DNA from: Tenacibaculum sp. AHE14PA
GTDB taxonomy: Bacteria > Bacteroidota > Bacteroidia > Flavobacteriales > Flavobacteriaceae
NCBI RefSeq assembly: GCF_019278465.1
Contig: NZ_CP058983.1
Location: forward strand, 1,921,501 to 1,985,500
Length of the DNA stretch: 64,000 nt
Direction: 5' to 3'
Numbering within the stretch: the stretch's first letter is position 1; the number at the start of each line of letters is the position of its first letter. The notes below the pieces were generated by a model that searched no databases, was not told the origin of the DNA, and saw nothing but the letters and a program-made list of their open reading frames with translations. Shown piece after piece: positions 36,644 to 45,748 of this stretch. The position numbers and the translations under genes are program-made.

Positions 36644-37288
36644 TTACGGAGTGTAAATTTTATTTTTCACGGCGTATATTACTAAGCCAACCCTATTTCT
36701 AACATTAAGTTTTGTGAATAAGCTATCACGGTAACCATCGATAGTTTTTGGACTTAAAAACATTTTTTCGGCAATCTCTTTATAAGTTAATTCAGAACAA
36801 GCTAACTTCATGAACTTCATCTCATTGTCTTTAAAACACACATTGTTTTTTCCATTTTTTCCTGAAACAGAATCTAATAATAATGTTGTTACGTTTTTTG
36901 TATGATAAAAACCATTTTCCATCATTTCTAATAATGCTTTTTCTAACACTCCTTTTTGAGTATCTTTAAGTAAATATCCAACAGCTCCTGCTTTTAGCAT
37001 CTTTAAAATAGTATTATCTGCATCTTCTACCGACAATGCCATTACATGTACCTCTGGGTGATGCTCTACAATCCACTCTGTAGTTTCAATACCATTCATA
37101 ATAGGCATGTTTACGTCTACTAAAACAATATCGGGTATATTCTTAGGTGATGTTGAAAATTTATCGGCAACTTCTTTACCGTTTTTGCAGGTGTATAATA
37201 CTTTAAATTTATCAAAAGTATTTACCATTCCTTCAATAGCTTGTGACAATAACGTATGATCGTCTACAACTACGACTGAGTATTTCAT
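36644..37288 (-). CDS. LuxR/NarL-type response regulator
   Basis: 214 residues. Receiver domain with acidic pair VVDDH (9-10), phospho-acceptor Asp58 in IVLVDVNMP and the conserved Lys in YLLKDT. C-terminal GerE helix-turn-helix LTYKEIAEKMFLSPKTIDGY. It follows a histidine kinase gene (53-bp gap) on the same strand and is the obvious partner. Target genes unknown. Confidence 0.93.
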   Translation of the reverse strand: MKYSVVVVDDHTLLSQAIEGMVNTFDKFKVLYTCKNGKEVADKFSTSPKNIPDIVLVDVNMPIMNGIETTEWIVEHHPEVHVMALSVEDADNTILKMLKAGAVGYLLKDTQKGVLEKALLEMMENGFYHTKNVTTLLLDSVSGKNGKNNVCFKDNEMKFMKLACSELTYKEIAEKMFLSPKTIDGYRDSLFTKLNVRNRVGLVIYAVKNKIYTP

Positions 37289-37341
37289 AATTACGTAGGT
37301 TTCGTTAGTAGTATGTTGTAGGGGAAATTACACTTGGTTCT

Positions 37342-38091
37342 CTAAATATAATAATTTATTATTAAACTTGTTCCTTTTTTAAGTTCTGATTCCATTTTAA
37401 CTTCTGCTTTTATTAATTTAGCTCTGGCTTTTATATTTTGTAAACCAATACCTTTAAGCCCGTTTTTATTCGCTTCAAAACCAATACCATTATCTTTAGA
37501 AATAATTTTTATAACATCTTTGCCATAAGATATAGAAACATCTAGCTTAGAGGCTTTAGAGTGTTTTATCGTATTTGAAAAAAATTCTTGTAGCATTCTA
37601 AAAATTATAATTTCATGCTTCTGATTTATTCTTGTTTCTTTTCCAGTAATCGTTAAACTTGATTCTATATAATTTAATCGATTAAATCGTTCTATTTCTA
37701 ATTTTAAAGCTTCCATTAATTTTATGTTTTTTATAAAATCTGGATTGATTGACTTAGACAACGCTCTTATTTCTGCTAAACTTTTTGTGATAGTATCTGA
37801 TATTTCACTTATGTTTTCAGGAGAAGCATGCTGCATTTGTATCTTTGCTAAAGTTAAAAGCTGCCCGATATTATCATGTAATTCCCAACTAATATTCCGC
37901 AAAGTTTCTTCCCGTATTTCTATTTGAGTTTCTGCGATTTCTTTTTCATAGCGTTTTCTATCCTCTTCTCTTTCTAATAATAATTTATTTTTACGACGTT
38001 GAAAAACTGTAAATAAAACAATTACAAAGATTATAATTGCCATTAAAACAAGAGTTGTAATTACTAATATTCTTCCTTCTTCTTGCTCCAT
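37342..38091 (-). CDS. HisKA_3-type sensor histidine kinase (NarX/DesK-like)
   Basis: 249 residues: one TM helix at ~8-30, a short coiled coil (KLLLEREEDRKRYEKEIAE), dimerisation helix with phospho-acceptor His72 in SWELHDNIGQLL, and an ATPase domain with N box and DNGIGF / GLKGIGLQNIKARA. There is no extracellular sensor domain of its own. The 5' end overlaps the preceding membrane protein gene by 28 bp, suggesting that protein supplies the sensing part. Confidence 0.9.
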   Translation of the reverse strand: MEQEEGRILVITTLVLMAIIIFVIVLFTVFQRRKNKLLLEREEDRKRYEKEIAETQIEIREETLRNISWELHDNIGQLLTLAKIQMQHASPENISEISDTITKSLAEIRALSKSINPDFIKNIKLMEALKLEIERFNRLNYIESSLTITGKETRINQKHEIIIFRMLQEFFSNTIKHSKASKLDVSISYGKDVIKIISKDNGIGFEANKNGLKGIGLQNIKARAKLIKAEVKMESELKKGTSLIINYYI

Positions 38092-38678
38092 ATTAAACCA
38101 AATGAAATAATAATATTCATAATAATAATTAAAATATTTAAAACAGGAAATAAATCTCTACTTTTCATGTAACCAACTAAACTAAAAAAAGGTATTGAAG
38201 GTAAATAAAAAACTAAAAAACCTACTGAAACCCAAAAAGAAAGCATTTTTTTATAATTTAAAATTTCATCAGACAGTAACAATTCTCTTAGATAAAGAAA
38301 AACTAACAAGCCTATATTAATTGCTCCGATAATTATAGCAGTATAAAAGAAGTTCTTCCTATACAGTATTAAAAACCAAATCACTAAAAAAGCTATTAAA
38401 AAAAAATTAGATAATTTTAACCATGCTTTATCTTTAATTAAACCATTATACATTTTACGAATTATTATTAACTCTAATAATATATATACCTGATGGTGTA
38501 AAAAAACAGGTTTCTCTGTAATAATACAATAAGCACCTATCGACTCTACAATAACAGTTATTATTAAAAGTAAGGCAAGCCACTTTGCAAATGTTTTTTT
38601 TGTTTGCAAAAAAAACATTATACTTAGTATGGCAGTTATATATTGCGATAGTAAACTTAAACTACTTAATAAATCCAT
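38064..38678 (-). CDS. six-to-seven-helix membrane protein, putative sensor partner of the histidine kinase
   Basis: 204 residues, almost entirely membrane helices (about 7-25, 32-52, 62-77, 88-106, 110-128, 143-165, 175-198). No motif recognised. It overlaps the kinase start by 28 bp and follows the lipoprotein gene by 6 bp. The kinase lacks a periplasmic domain, so a role as the membrane sensor module is a reasonable inference, but is not shown by sequence. Confidence 0.75.
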   Translation of the reverse strand: MDLLSSLSLLSQYITAILSIMFFLQTKKTFAKWLALLLIITVIVESIGAYCIITEKPVFLHHQVYILLELIIIRKMYNGLIKDKAWLKLSNFFLIAFLVIWFLILYRKNFFYTAIIIGAINIGLLVFLYLRELLLSDEILNYKKMLSFWVSVGFLVFYLPSIPFFSLVGYMKSRDLFPVLNILIIIMNIIISFGLIWSKKKEEY

Positions 38679-38684
38679 TTTTGT

Positions 38685-39368
38685 TTAATTAAAAGGAGGT
38701 GTTAGGGTTCCTTTATTTCCCACTCCACTTAACTCGTCTTCTCCTAATAGCGTACTTTCTTTATTTTTATTTAATGTTTTTAAACCATAATCATAATTTT
38801 TTCTTTTTCCTGCTTCAAAGTCATCTTTTGTATCATAAATCCATTTATAACCATTTAAAGCAAGCATTTCTTTAAATGTAACTAACTTACCTTGTTTAGC
38901 AGACTGCACAGGATCAAAAGCTATTTGCTTACCATTAACAGTTGTAGTAGGTATATAAATTAAATCTTGATAACTTTTACCTGTATTACTGTAGTTTGAT
39001 TTGGCTGCTGCTATAAAACTAATACCTGTTATATTTATTTTAGCCTTTTTACTTAAGTTTTCAATTCTTCCTAAATACTTTTTAAACTGAATAAAATTAT
39101 AATTATTAATACGAGAATCTTCATATCCTAGCGCTTTTTCTAAAGGTGCAATACGTGTAGTATCATAGCTTTTTAACATTGCCACAATTTCTGTATAGTT
39201 TAACATCTCTTTTGTTCTTCCTTCATCAATATAACAAAAAGTACCTTCTGGTGTTTGATCACCTTCATGCTCACATTTACATTCATGTTTTTCACAAGAA
39301 ATCATACAGGCTATAAAAATCAATGCATAAACAAGAATAAATAACTTTAATAAACTAGCTTTCTTCAT
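38685..39368 (-). CDS. lipoprotein of unknown function, first gene of a two-component operon
   Basis: 227 residues; signal peptide with lipobox (ALIFIACMISC, Cys near 24), followed directly by a Cys/His-rich stretch EKHECKCEHEGD. The mature part is mixed charge with no catalytic motif seen; the C terminus ends in Gly/Pro-rich residues. Located 6 bp before the membrane protein gene and so probably co-transcribed with the kinase and regulator. The Cys/His cluster could bind a metal or be oxidised; this is speculation. Confidence 0.72.
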   Translation of the reverse strand: MKKASLLKLFILVYALIFIACMISCEKHECKCEHEGDQTPEGTFCYIDEGRTKEMLNYTEIVAMLKSYDTTRIAPLEKALGYEDSRINNYNFIQFKKYLGRIENLSKKAKINITGISFIAAAKSNYSNTGKSYQDLIYIPTTTVNGKQIAFDPVQSAKQGKLVTFKEMLALNGYKWIYDTKDDFEAGKRKNYDYGLKTLNKNKESTLLGEDELSGVGNKGTLTPPFN

Positions 39369-39604
39369 AATAAATAAATTTCTAAATACTTTTTAAATAT
39401 AGTGTGTTATTTTTTAACAAAGGGGTTCTTAACACAATACAGAGCTTACAAACAGCAACAAATCAACATATTATTAAAATTTTATTTTTAATAAACAGGA
39501 AAAACACCTTAAGAAGACCAATGATTAAACCATTTATTTTTCATACGATACACTCTTGTTTTATCATTATTCTTATAACCAATAGATTTTATTATTTTTA
39601 CCAA

Positions 39605-40006
39605 ATGAATAAAATAGAACACATTGGTATTGCCGTTAAAGATTTAGAAAAATCAAATGAATTATTTGCTGCTCTTTTCGGAAAACCTCATTATAAAACC
39701 GAAGAAGTAGCTAGTGAAGGTGTAAAAACTTCTTTTTTTAAATCTGGTCCTAACAAGATAGAATTATTAGAAGCCACAAAGACAGATAGCCCAATAGCTA
39801 AATTTATAGAGAAAAAAGGTGAAGGCGTTCACCACATTGCTTTTGCTGTTAGTGATATTAAGGCAGAAATAAAGCGCTTACAAGAAGAGGGTTTTACGGT
39901 ACTAAACGAAACTCCTAAAAAAGGTGCTGACAATAAATTAGTTGCTTTTTTACACCCTAAAACAACAAATGGAGTTTTAATTGAATTATGTCAAGAAATC
40001 GAATAA
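39605..40006 (+). CDS. mce: methylmalonyl-CoA epimerase
   Basis: 133-residue glyoxalase-fold enzyme converting (S)- to (R)-methylmalonyl-CoA. Metal ligands lie in KIEHIGIAVKDLE (His), NKIELLEAT (Glu), GVHHIAFAVSDI (His) and GVLIELCQE (Glu). The reading frame is open 201 bp further upstream, but that part is non-conserved, so ATG 39605 is the start. The methylmalonyl-CoA mutase is not in this window. Confidence 0.93.
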   Translation: MNKIEHIGIAVKDLEKSNELFAALFGKPHYKTEEVASEGVKTSFFKSGPNKIELLEATKTDSPIAKFIEKKGEGVHHIAFAVSDIKAEIKRLQEEGFTVLNETPKKGADNKLVAFLHPKTTNGVLIELCQEIE

Positions 40007-40068
40007 TCCATTCATTTAAAACTTCCTAAATATTTGTATCTTGCAAAGTCTAAAAAGCATATTAAACA

Positions 40069-40947
40069 ATGACAAACTCTTTTGATTCTTTTCAAAAACG
40101 CCGTTTACAATCATCGTATGTTTCTGTAGTTGTAAGTATTGCATTGGTACTTTTTATGATGGGAATTTTAGGTTTAATTTTACTAAAATCCACCAAAGTA
40201 GCAAATCATTTTAAAGAAAAAGTTGTGATGACCTTATTCTTAAAAGATGATGTAACCGAAAAGCAAGTAACTAAATTTAAGGAAACACTTAAAAAAGAAA
40301 ACTTCACTAATAAAGTAGTTTATATAACTAAAGATGAAGCCGCTAAAACCTACAAAAAAGATTTAGGGGAAGATTTTTTAAAGTTTCTAGGAGATAACCC
40401 TCTTAAAAACGGAATAGACATCTATTTAAAAGCTGCTTTTGTTACTCCTGAAAAAATGGATGAAATTAAAAAATCGTTTGATAAAAATAAATTTGTTGGA
40501 GAAGTAAATTACGACAAACCTTTGGTTCAATTACTAACAAAAAACATTAAAAAAATCAGCTTTTGGTTATTAGTTTTAAGCGGTTTTTTTGCTTTAGTGG
40601 CTATAATCTTAATCAATAGCTCTATTCGTTTATCTATATACTCAAAAAGATTTAATATTAAAACCATGCAAATGGTTGGTGCTACCAAAAGCTTTATTCG
40701 TAAACCTTTTATTTGGCAAAGTATAAAACTAGGTGTTTTAGGTGCTTTTATTTCTTTAATCGGCTTGGCGATTGTAATTTATTATACCAATAAATACATA
40801 CCGTCTTTAGAGTTATTAACCGATTATGTTTCTTTAACCTATGTAGCTGGTGGTGTTTTATTCACAGCCTTTTTTATTACATGGATAAGTACCTTTTTTG
40901 CCACACAACGTTTTTTAAACTTACAAACGAACGATTTGTATTACTAA
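40069..40947 (+). CDS. ftsX: cell division protein FtsX
   Basis: Membrane partner of FtsE that activates peptidoglycan hydrolases at the septum. 292 residues: one N-terminal TM (about 18-40), extracytoplasmic loop of ~120 residues, then three TM helices (165-190, 220-245, 260-285), with RFNIKTMQMVGATKSFIRKPF as the coupling helix. First gene of a compact ftsX-DUF3098-uppP-truB run. Confidence 0.93.
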   Translation: MTNSFDSFQKRRLQSSYVSVVVSIALVLFMMGILGLILLKSTKVANHFKEKVVMTLFLKDDVTEKQVTKFKETLKKENFTNKVVYITKDEAAKTYKKDLGEDFLKFLGDNPLKNGIDIYLKAAFVTPEKMDEIKKSFDKNKFVGEVNYDKPLVQLLTKNIKKISFWLLVLSGFFALVAIILINSSIRLSIYSKRFNIKTMQMVGATKSFIRKPFIWQSIKLGVLGAFISLIGLAIVIYYTNKYIPSLELLTDYVSLTYVAGGVLFTAFFITWISTFFATQRFLNLQTNDLYY

Positions 40948-40953
40948 GATTAT

Positions 40954-41196
40954 ATGAAAAAAGAAAACACACCGAAACAAGAATTTTTATTCGGCAAACG
41001 AAATTACATCTTTATGCTAATAGGTTTAGCTGTTATTGCTTTAGGCTTTATTTTAATGGCCGGTGGTGGTAGCGACGACCCAAATGTGTTTAATAAAGAA
41101 ATTTATAATTGGCGTAGAATTCGTTTGGCACCAACTTTAGTTCTTATTGGTTTAGGTATCGAAATTTATGCTATTTTTGCCAACCCTAAAAAATAA
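40954..41196 (+). CDS. DUF3098 membrane protein
   Basis: 80 residues with two TM helices (about 17-37 and 57-75) and the Bacteroidota-typical block ALGFILMAGGGSDDPNVFN with RRIRLAPTLVLIG. Function unknown. It lies 6 bp after ftsX and 2 bp before uppP, a conserved position in this lineage as I recall, which hints at an envelope or division role. Confidence 0.9.
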   Translation: MKKENTPKQEFLFGKRNYIFMLIGLAVIALGFILMAGGGSDDPNVFNKEIYNWRRIRLAPTLVLIGLGIEIYAIFANPKK

Positions 41197-41198
41197 GC

Positions 41199-41993
41199 AT
41201 GGATTTATTAGAAGCTATTATTCTTGGAATTATTCAAGGTCTTACCGAGTTTTTACCAGTGTCATCAAGTGGGCATTTAGAACTTGCTAAAGCTATTTTA
41301 GGAGATACATCTGTACCCGAAGAAAGCTTAACATTTACTGTTGTACTGCATTTTGCTACTGCTTTAAGTACTTTAGTTGTTTTTAGAAAAGAAGTTGCTG
41401 AGATTTTTAAAGGATTGTTCCAATTTAAATGGAATAAAGAAATGAAATTTTCATTAAAAATTATTCTTTCTATGATTCCGGCCGTAATTATCGGATTATT
41501 ATTTGAAGAACAATTAGAATCTTTTTTCGGTGGGAAAATACTATTTGTAGGTATTATGTTATTAGTTACTGCTGTGTTATTATTATTTGCTGATAAAGCT
41601 CAGAACACCAACAAGGAAGTATCTTTTAATAGCTCATTAATTATAGGTATTTCTCAAGCTATTGCAATGTTACCTGGTATTTCTCGATCAGGAGCAACTA
41701 TTTCTACATCTGTTTTACTTGGTATTGATCGTAGTAAAGCAGCTCGATTTTCATTTTTAATGGTAGTGCCACTTATCTTCGGTAAAATAGCAAAAGACTT
41801 ACTTAGCGGAGATATTAATTTTCAATCTTCTGAAATCGCTCCAATATCAGCAGGGTTTATCGCTGCTTTTTTAGCAGGTTTAGTTGCTTGTAATTGGATG
41901 ATTGCACTCGTTAAAAAAAGCAAATTATCATACTTTTCTATTTACTGTGCGATTGTAGGATTAATCGCTATCGGATACTCTTTATTAAACTAA
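41199..41993 (+). CDS. uppP: undecaprenyl-diphosphatase (BacA/UppP)
   Basis: Recycles the lipid carrier for peptidoglycan and other glycans. 264 residues, about eight TM helices; active-site motifs GIIQGLTEFLPVSSSGHLEL at the N terminus and LPGISRSGATI in the middle. One base separates it from truB. Confidence 0.96.
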   Translation: MDLLEAIILGIIQGLTEFLPVSSSGHLELAKAILGDTSVPEESLTFTVVLHFATALSTLVVFRKEVAEIFKGLFQFKWNKEMKFSLKIILSMIPAVIIGLLFEEQLESFFGGKILFVGIMLLVTAVLLLFADKAQNTNKEVSFNSSLIIGISQAIAMLPGISRSGATISTSVLLGIDRSKAARFSFLMVVPLIFGKIAKDLLSGDINFQSSEIAPISAGFIAAFLAGLVACNWMIALVKKSKLSYFSIYCAIVGLIAIGYSLLN

Positions 41994-41994
41994 T

Positions 41995-42690
41995 ATGAAA
42001 ACGGAAGAAGATTACAAAAACGGACAAGTTTTATTGATTGATAAACCATTAAAATGGACTTCTTTTCAGGTGGTTAATAAACTGCGTTGGGAAATAAGAC
42101 AACGATATAATATCAAAAAAATAAAAGTTGGGCACGCAGGTACTTTAGATCCATTAGCAACTGGTTTACTAATTATTTGTACAGGTAAAAAAACGAAGAT
42201 AATTGATACGTATCAAGGTCAAATAAAAGAATATACAGGCACTATCACTTTGGGCGGAACAACACCAAGTTATGATTTAGAAACTGAGATAAATGAAACC
42301 TTTGCTACCGATCATATTACTGATGAATTAATTCACGAAACAACTAAACAGTTTACAGGAGTAATTCAGCAAAAACCACCTATTTTTTCTGCAATAAAAA
42401 AAGAAGGAAAACGTTTATACGAGCTAGCAAGAAAAGGTGAAACTACCGAAATAAAATCGAGAGAAGTTACGATCCCTGTATTTGAAATAACAAATATTAA
42501 TGCTAACAATCTTGATTTTAGAGTTGTTTGTAGTAAAGGAACCTATATTCGTTCTTTAGCATACGATTTTGGAGTTGCATTAAATTCAGGAGCTCATTTA
42601 TCAGCATTAAGAAGAACTAAAATTGGTGATTTTCATGTTGAAAACGCAGTAAGTGTAGATGCTTTTATTAAGTCTTTAGAAGCTGAATAG
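41995..42690 (+). CDS. truB: tRNA pseudouridine-55 synthase
   Basis: Makes the universal pseudouridine 55 of the tRNA T-loop. 231 residues; catalytic Asp in GHAGTLDPLATGLL, then YTGTITLGGTTPSYD and KGTYIRSLAYD. The C-terminal PUA domain is essentially absent, the usual short Bacteroidota form. Ends before a strong bidirectional hairpin. Confidence 0.96.
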   Translation: MKTEEDYKNGQVLLIDKPLKWTSFQVVNKLRWEIRQRYNIKKIKVGHAGTLDPLATGLLIICTGKKTKIIDTYQGQIKEYTGTITLGGTTPSYDLETEINETFATDHITDELIHETTKQFTGVIQQKPPIFSAIKKEGKRLYELARKGETTEIKSREVTIPVFEITNINANNLDFRVVCSKGTYIRSLAYDFGVALNSGAHLSALRRTKIGDFHVENAVSVDAFIKSLEAE

Positions 42691-42713
42691 AGCTCGCACC
42701 AAATTAACATCAT

Positions 42714-42766
42714 AAAAAAAGACTTGAATATCAATATTTATTAAATTGATATTCAAGTCTTTTTTC
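42714..42766. terminator. bidirectional terminator after truB
   Basis: A-run plus 15-bp perfect stem (42721-42735 with 42745-42759), 9-nt loop, T-run. Shared by the convergent genes on either side. Confidence 0.93.
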
Positions 42767-42792
42767 AATTAATTAAGATAGATAAAAGTGTA

Positions 42793-43287
42793 TTATGACT
42801 TCTTCTTCTTTAAAAATCGATTATACCAACTTTCTAAAATTGGCACTTCCCAATGGCTCTCTAACTCTTGTTTTGTTTGAATTAAATTATCAAAAACAAT
42901 TGTTTTTTCTGTTACCGCTCTATTTTTAATCAACTTTTTAAAGTCTTTCAGCTCTTTATACTGCGTATATTCACCTTGCTTAAAACACACATTCATTCTA
43001 TCTAACAATTCAACCTCGTATTGTTGTTGTAATTGCAATATAAAACCAACTTGTGTATCAATATCTGCATTAGACAAGTCTACATCTTCTTCCGCAGAAA
43101 AAATAATAAAACGATTATATTTTACATCAAATGAGGCTTTAAAATTCTCATCATCTGATTTCCAGTTTTCAGTAAAAGTTTTTAACTGCTCATTTAATCC
43201 ATCTATTTCCTTCGGATAAAATTTTCTACTACAAGGATAAATCCAAACCTTTGCATCTTCTGATAAACTATTAAAATCTACTAACAT
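42793..43287 (-). CDS. conserved hypothetical protein (Flavobacteriia family sometimes labelled ABC transporter ATPase)
   Basis: 164 residues, soluble, no signal peptide. The pattern AKVWIYPCSRKF near the N terminus, a DMDxxVGFIxxLxxQYxVELLDRMNVCFKQGEYxxYK-like centre and WYNRFLKKKK at the end match, from memory, a family often labelled ABC transporter ATPase. There is no Walker A or B motif and no signature sequence, so that name is not supported. Function unknown. TATATTTG at 43314-43307 is a candidate -7 box. Confidence 0.75.
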   Translation of the reverse strand: MLVDFNSLSEDAKVWIYPCSRKFYPKEIDGLNEQLKTFTENWKSDDENFKASFDVKYNRFIIFSAEEDVDLSNADIDTQVGFILQLQQQYEVELLDRMNVCFKQGEYTQYKELKDFKKLIKNRAVTEKTIVFDNLIQTKQELESHWEVPILESWYNRFLKKKKS

Positions 43288-43306
43288 ATTTATTTTTTCT
43301 AAACCA

Positions 43307-43314
43307 CAAATATA
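43307..43314 (-). promoter_or_regulatory. -7 box TATATTTG for the 164-residue protein gene
   Basis: Minus-strand TAnnTTTG, 19 bp before the ATG at 43287; no TTG at correct spacing. Confidence 0.4.
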
Positions 43315-43377
43315 CAGAAAACAAAACCTCCTTCTTGAGAATCAAAAAGGAGATTTATTATTTATAAAAAACGATTG

Positions 43378-43968
43378 TTATTTTAAAAATGAAACAAGAT
43401 TTTCCTGAACATCTTCACCCTTATTTTTATTATACCAAACCTGTAAGTCTTTTTTAAAATCAGCATCTAAACTACCATGTTTCGCCTTATAATCAGCTAC
43501 CATTTTAGTAGCAATAACTGGTCTTGGACCCCAAGTATCAATAACTTCATTATTCTTATTTAAAGCTATTAATTTAGGTATCGATCTACCGCCGTTGGTT
43601 AAAAACTCATCCATCAGCTCAAGATTTTCATCCCTTAAAACAAGTTTTAATTGAATATTTGAATTTTCTTCAGCAATTTTATTGATAACAGGTAAGTTTT
43701 GAGCAGCATCACCACACCAACCTTCTGTTAAAACCAACCAAGTTTGAGGCTCTTTAATTTCCTTAAGCTTAGCTGCGGTATTCTCAGAAATTTTTATAGT
43801 TTTATCTAAACGCTTCATTCGTTTATCGTTTAACAAACTATAATTTAATAAATCGTCAGACTGTTTTGGTCCTGTTGATTTACCTTCATCTAATAAGTTT
43901 TTTACTAAAACTCTATATTCTGAATATGAAATGGCTTTTTCTAAACTATTTTCTATAATTTCTTTCAT
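43378..43968 (-). CDS. thioredoxin-family protein (WCGD type)
   Basis: 196 residues, cytosolic. The redox region reads LTEGWCGDAAQNLPVINKIAE with one Cys where thioredoxins have CxxC; the cis-Pro region is GGRSIPKLIALNKN. C-terminal ~50 residues are helical. This is the thioredoxin_9-like group, whose function is unclear. Alone between two minus-strand genes. Confidence 0.85.
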   Translation of the reverse strand: MKEIIENSLEKAISYSEYRVLVKNLLDEGKSTGPKQSDDLLNYSLLNDKRMKRLDKTIKISENTAAKLKEIKEPQTWLVLTEGWCGDAAQNLPVINKIAEENSNIQLKLVLRDENLELMDEFLTNGGRSIPKLIALNKNNEVIDTWGPRPVIATKMVADYKAKHGSLDADFKKDLQVWYNKNKGEDVQENLVSFLK

Positions 43969-44036
43969 CTTGCTTATCTTATAATATAAATGCTTTGTTC
44001 TCTTTTAAAGACCTTGCAACCTAGATTACAATACTT

Positions 44037-44062
44037 AAAAGAGCGATATTATAGACGCTCTT
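44037..44062 (-). terminator. terminator of threonine dehydrogenase gene
   Basis: On the minus strand AAGAGCG pairs with CGCTCTT (44062-44056 with 44045-44039), 10-nt loop, followed by T residues; 12 bp after the stop. Confidence 0.65.
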
Positions 44063-44074
44063 AACTTTAAAAAC

Positions 44075-45043
44075 TTACACTTCCTCTAGCTTTTGTTTTT
44101 CTAGCGTTTTTAAACTCGTAACAATATCATTTGTCATAGAAGTTAAATCGAACTTATGCTGCCATCCCCAATCTTTTCTTGCGTGAGAATCGTCTATAAT
44201 TTGAGGCCAGCTATCAGCAATTGCTTGTCTAAAATCTGGTTTATAACTAATTTCAAACTCAGGAATGTGTTTTTTAATTTCAGCGGCAATTTCTTTTGGC
44301 GTAAAACTAATTGCGGCTAAATTATAAGATGTTCTTGTTTTTATCTTATCTGCATCAGCTTGCATAATTTGAACGGTTGCGTTAATAGCATCATCCATAT
44401 ACATCATTGGTAAACGTGTATTTTCTGATAAAAAACATTCATAAGTTCCGTTTTTTATGGCATCAAAATAAATATCAACTGCATAATCTGTTGTTCCTCC
44501 TCCAGGCAACGTTTTCCAACTAATAATACCAGGATAACGGATACTACGAACATCTACTCCATATTTTTCATGGTAGTAATTACACCAATGTTCACCAGCC
44601 ACTTTACTGATTCCGTAAACTGTTGACGGCTCCATAATTGTTTGCTGAGGCGTATTAATTTTTGGTGATGTAGGACCAAATGAAGCCATTGAGCTTGGCC
44701 AATATACTTTTTGAATATGTTTTTCTCTTGCCAGCTCTAAAACAGCTAATAAAGACGTCATATTTAAATCCCATCCTTTTAAAGGATGTTTCTCTGCAGT
44801 TGCAGATAGCATTGCTGCCATTAAATACACTTGCGTTACTTTATATTTTTCAACGACTTCAAAAATTCGTTCTTTGCTTGTAGCATCAATAATTTCGAAA
44901 GGTCCAGAACTCATCATTTCTTGGTTTCCTTCTCTAATATCAGAAGCTATTACATTGTCTCTTCCGTAAAGAGCGCGTAGCTTTTGCGTTAGTTCTGTTC
45001 CGATTTGCCCGCAAGCACCTAAAATTAATATAGTATCATTCAT
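44075..45043 (-). CDS. tdh: L-threonine 3-dehydrogenase, short-chain (SDR/epimerase) type
   Basis: NAD-dependent oxidation of threonine to 2-amino-3-ketobutyrate. 322 residues of the extended SDR family: GACGQIG at 9-15 for NAD+, and the Tyr143-x3-Lys147 pair in VYGISK. Overall sequence follows the epimerase-like threonine dehydrogenases known from flavobacteria and some archaea/animals rather than the zinc type. ATG 45043 is preferred; an upstream in-frame start at 45073 would lie in the TAACTTTG promoter box. The usual partner kbl is not in the window. Confidence 0.9.
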   Translation of the reverse strand: MNDTILILGACGQIGTELTQKLRALYGRDNVIASDIREGNQEMMSSGPFEIIDATSKERIFEVVEKYKVTQVYLMAAMLSATAEKHPLKGWDLNMTSLLAVLELAREKHIQKVYWPSSMASFGPTSPKINTPQQTIMEPSTVYGISKVAGEHWCNYYHEKYGVDVRSIRYPGIISWKTLPGGGTTDYAVDIYFDAIKNGTYECFLSENTRLPMMYMDDAINATVQIMQADADKIKTRTSYNLAAISFTPKEIAAEIKKHIPEFEISYKPDFRQAIADSWPQIIDDSHARKDWGWQHKFDLTSMTNDIVTSLKTLEKQKLEEV

Positions 45044-45070
45044 TCTTAAAAGTTCAAAAATATAGGATTG

Positions 45071-45078
45071 CAAAGTTA
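45071..45078 (-). promoter_or_regulatory. -7 box TAACTTTG for tdh
   Basis: Minus-strand TAnnTTTG 27 bp before the ATG at 45043; supports that start over 45073. Confidence 0.45.
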
Positions 45079-45161
45079 TTAAATTTCATAATTCGTAAAA
45101 AATATTTCTACTTTTTTAATTATCAACAAAATAACAACATAAACTTCTGATTACAAACTTA

Positions 45162-45169
45162 TAATTTTG
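45162..45169 (+). promoter_or_regulatory. -7 box TAATTTTG before the lipoprotein gene at 45224
   Basis: TAnnTTTG 54 bp upstream of ATG 45224; it overlaps an alternative upstream start at 45167, arguing against that start. Confidence 0.4.
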
Positions 45170-45223
45170 TTCTTATTCATAAACCAAGTAAAATATGTAC
45201 TTTTATCACTTCAATTTTTAGTG

Positions 45224-45748
45224 ATGAGATACTTTTTATTTATTTTCTTTTCTTTTTTTTTAATCTCTTTTTCTTGCCAGAAAAAAGATATTAAAAAAAA
45301 TGAAGCTGTTAAAAAACCAACAATGGATGTTGTTATTAATAACTCTAAATACGCACGTTTAGATGATGCTTCTTCGAAAGAAATAAAGTTATGGAAAGAA
45401 TATTTTATAACTGCTGATTTCCTGCAGAAACTAGAAAAAACAACTCCTGTTGAAGCATTAAACAATGCTATTGAATTAAAAAAACTAACAAAGCAACTAA
45501 AGGATAGCTTAAATATAAAAACACTTAAAACACCTGCTTTTAAAGCCCGTGTGAATGTTTTTGAAAATGAAGTTTTAAGATTGGCTGATATGACTTATAT
45601 TCCGGCGATTACAGCTACTGAAATAAATACGCAACTAGCAAAAGTGTTTTCGCTTTATGGTAGTATGAATACCAAAATAAATACTGTTTACGCAAAACAA
45701 AGATTCGATAAAGCTATAAAATTAGATAGCTTATTTAATTTTAAATAG
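45224..45748 (+). CDS. lipoprotein of unknown function
   Basis: 174 residues. Signal peptide and lipobox MRYFLFIFFSFFLISFSC (Cys18) followed by a Lys-rich linker. The mature part is helical and Lys-rich (YARLDDASSKEIKLWKEY and later AKVFSLYGSMNTKINTVYAKQ) with no motif recognised; the layout suggests a periplasm-facing helical bundle. The ATG at 45224 is chosen because the signal peptide starts there. Its 3' end overlaps the convergent recX by 8 bp. Confidence 0.75.
   Translation: MRYFLFIFFSFFLISFSCQKKDIKKNEAVKKPTMDVVINNSKYARLDDASSKEIKLWKEYFITADFLQKLEKTTPVEALNNAIELKKLTKQLKDSLNIKTLKTPAFKARVNVFENEVLRLADMTYIPAITATEINTQLAKVFSLYGSMNTKINTVYAKQRFDKAIKLDSLFNFK

Noticed and set aside
39404..39604. 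67-codon N-terminal extension of methylmalonyl-CoA epimerase
   Set aside because: Not conserved with the family; ATG 39605 gives the normal length.
42793..43287. ABC transporter ATPase label for the 164-residue protein
   Set aside because: No Walker A, Walker B or signature motif.
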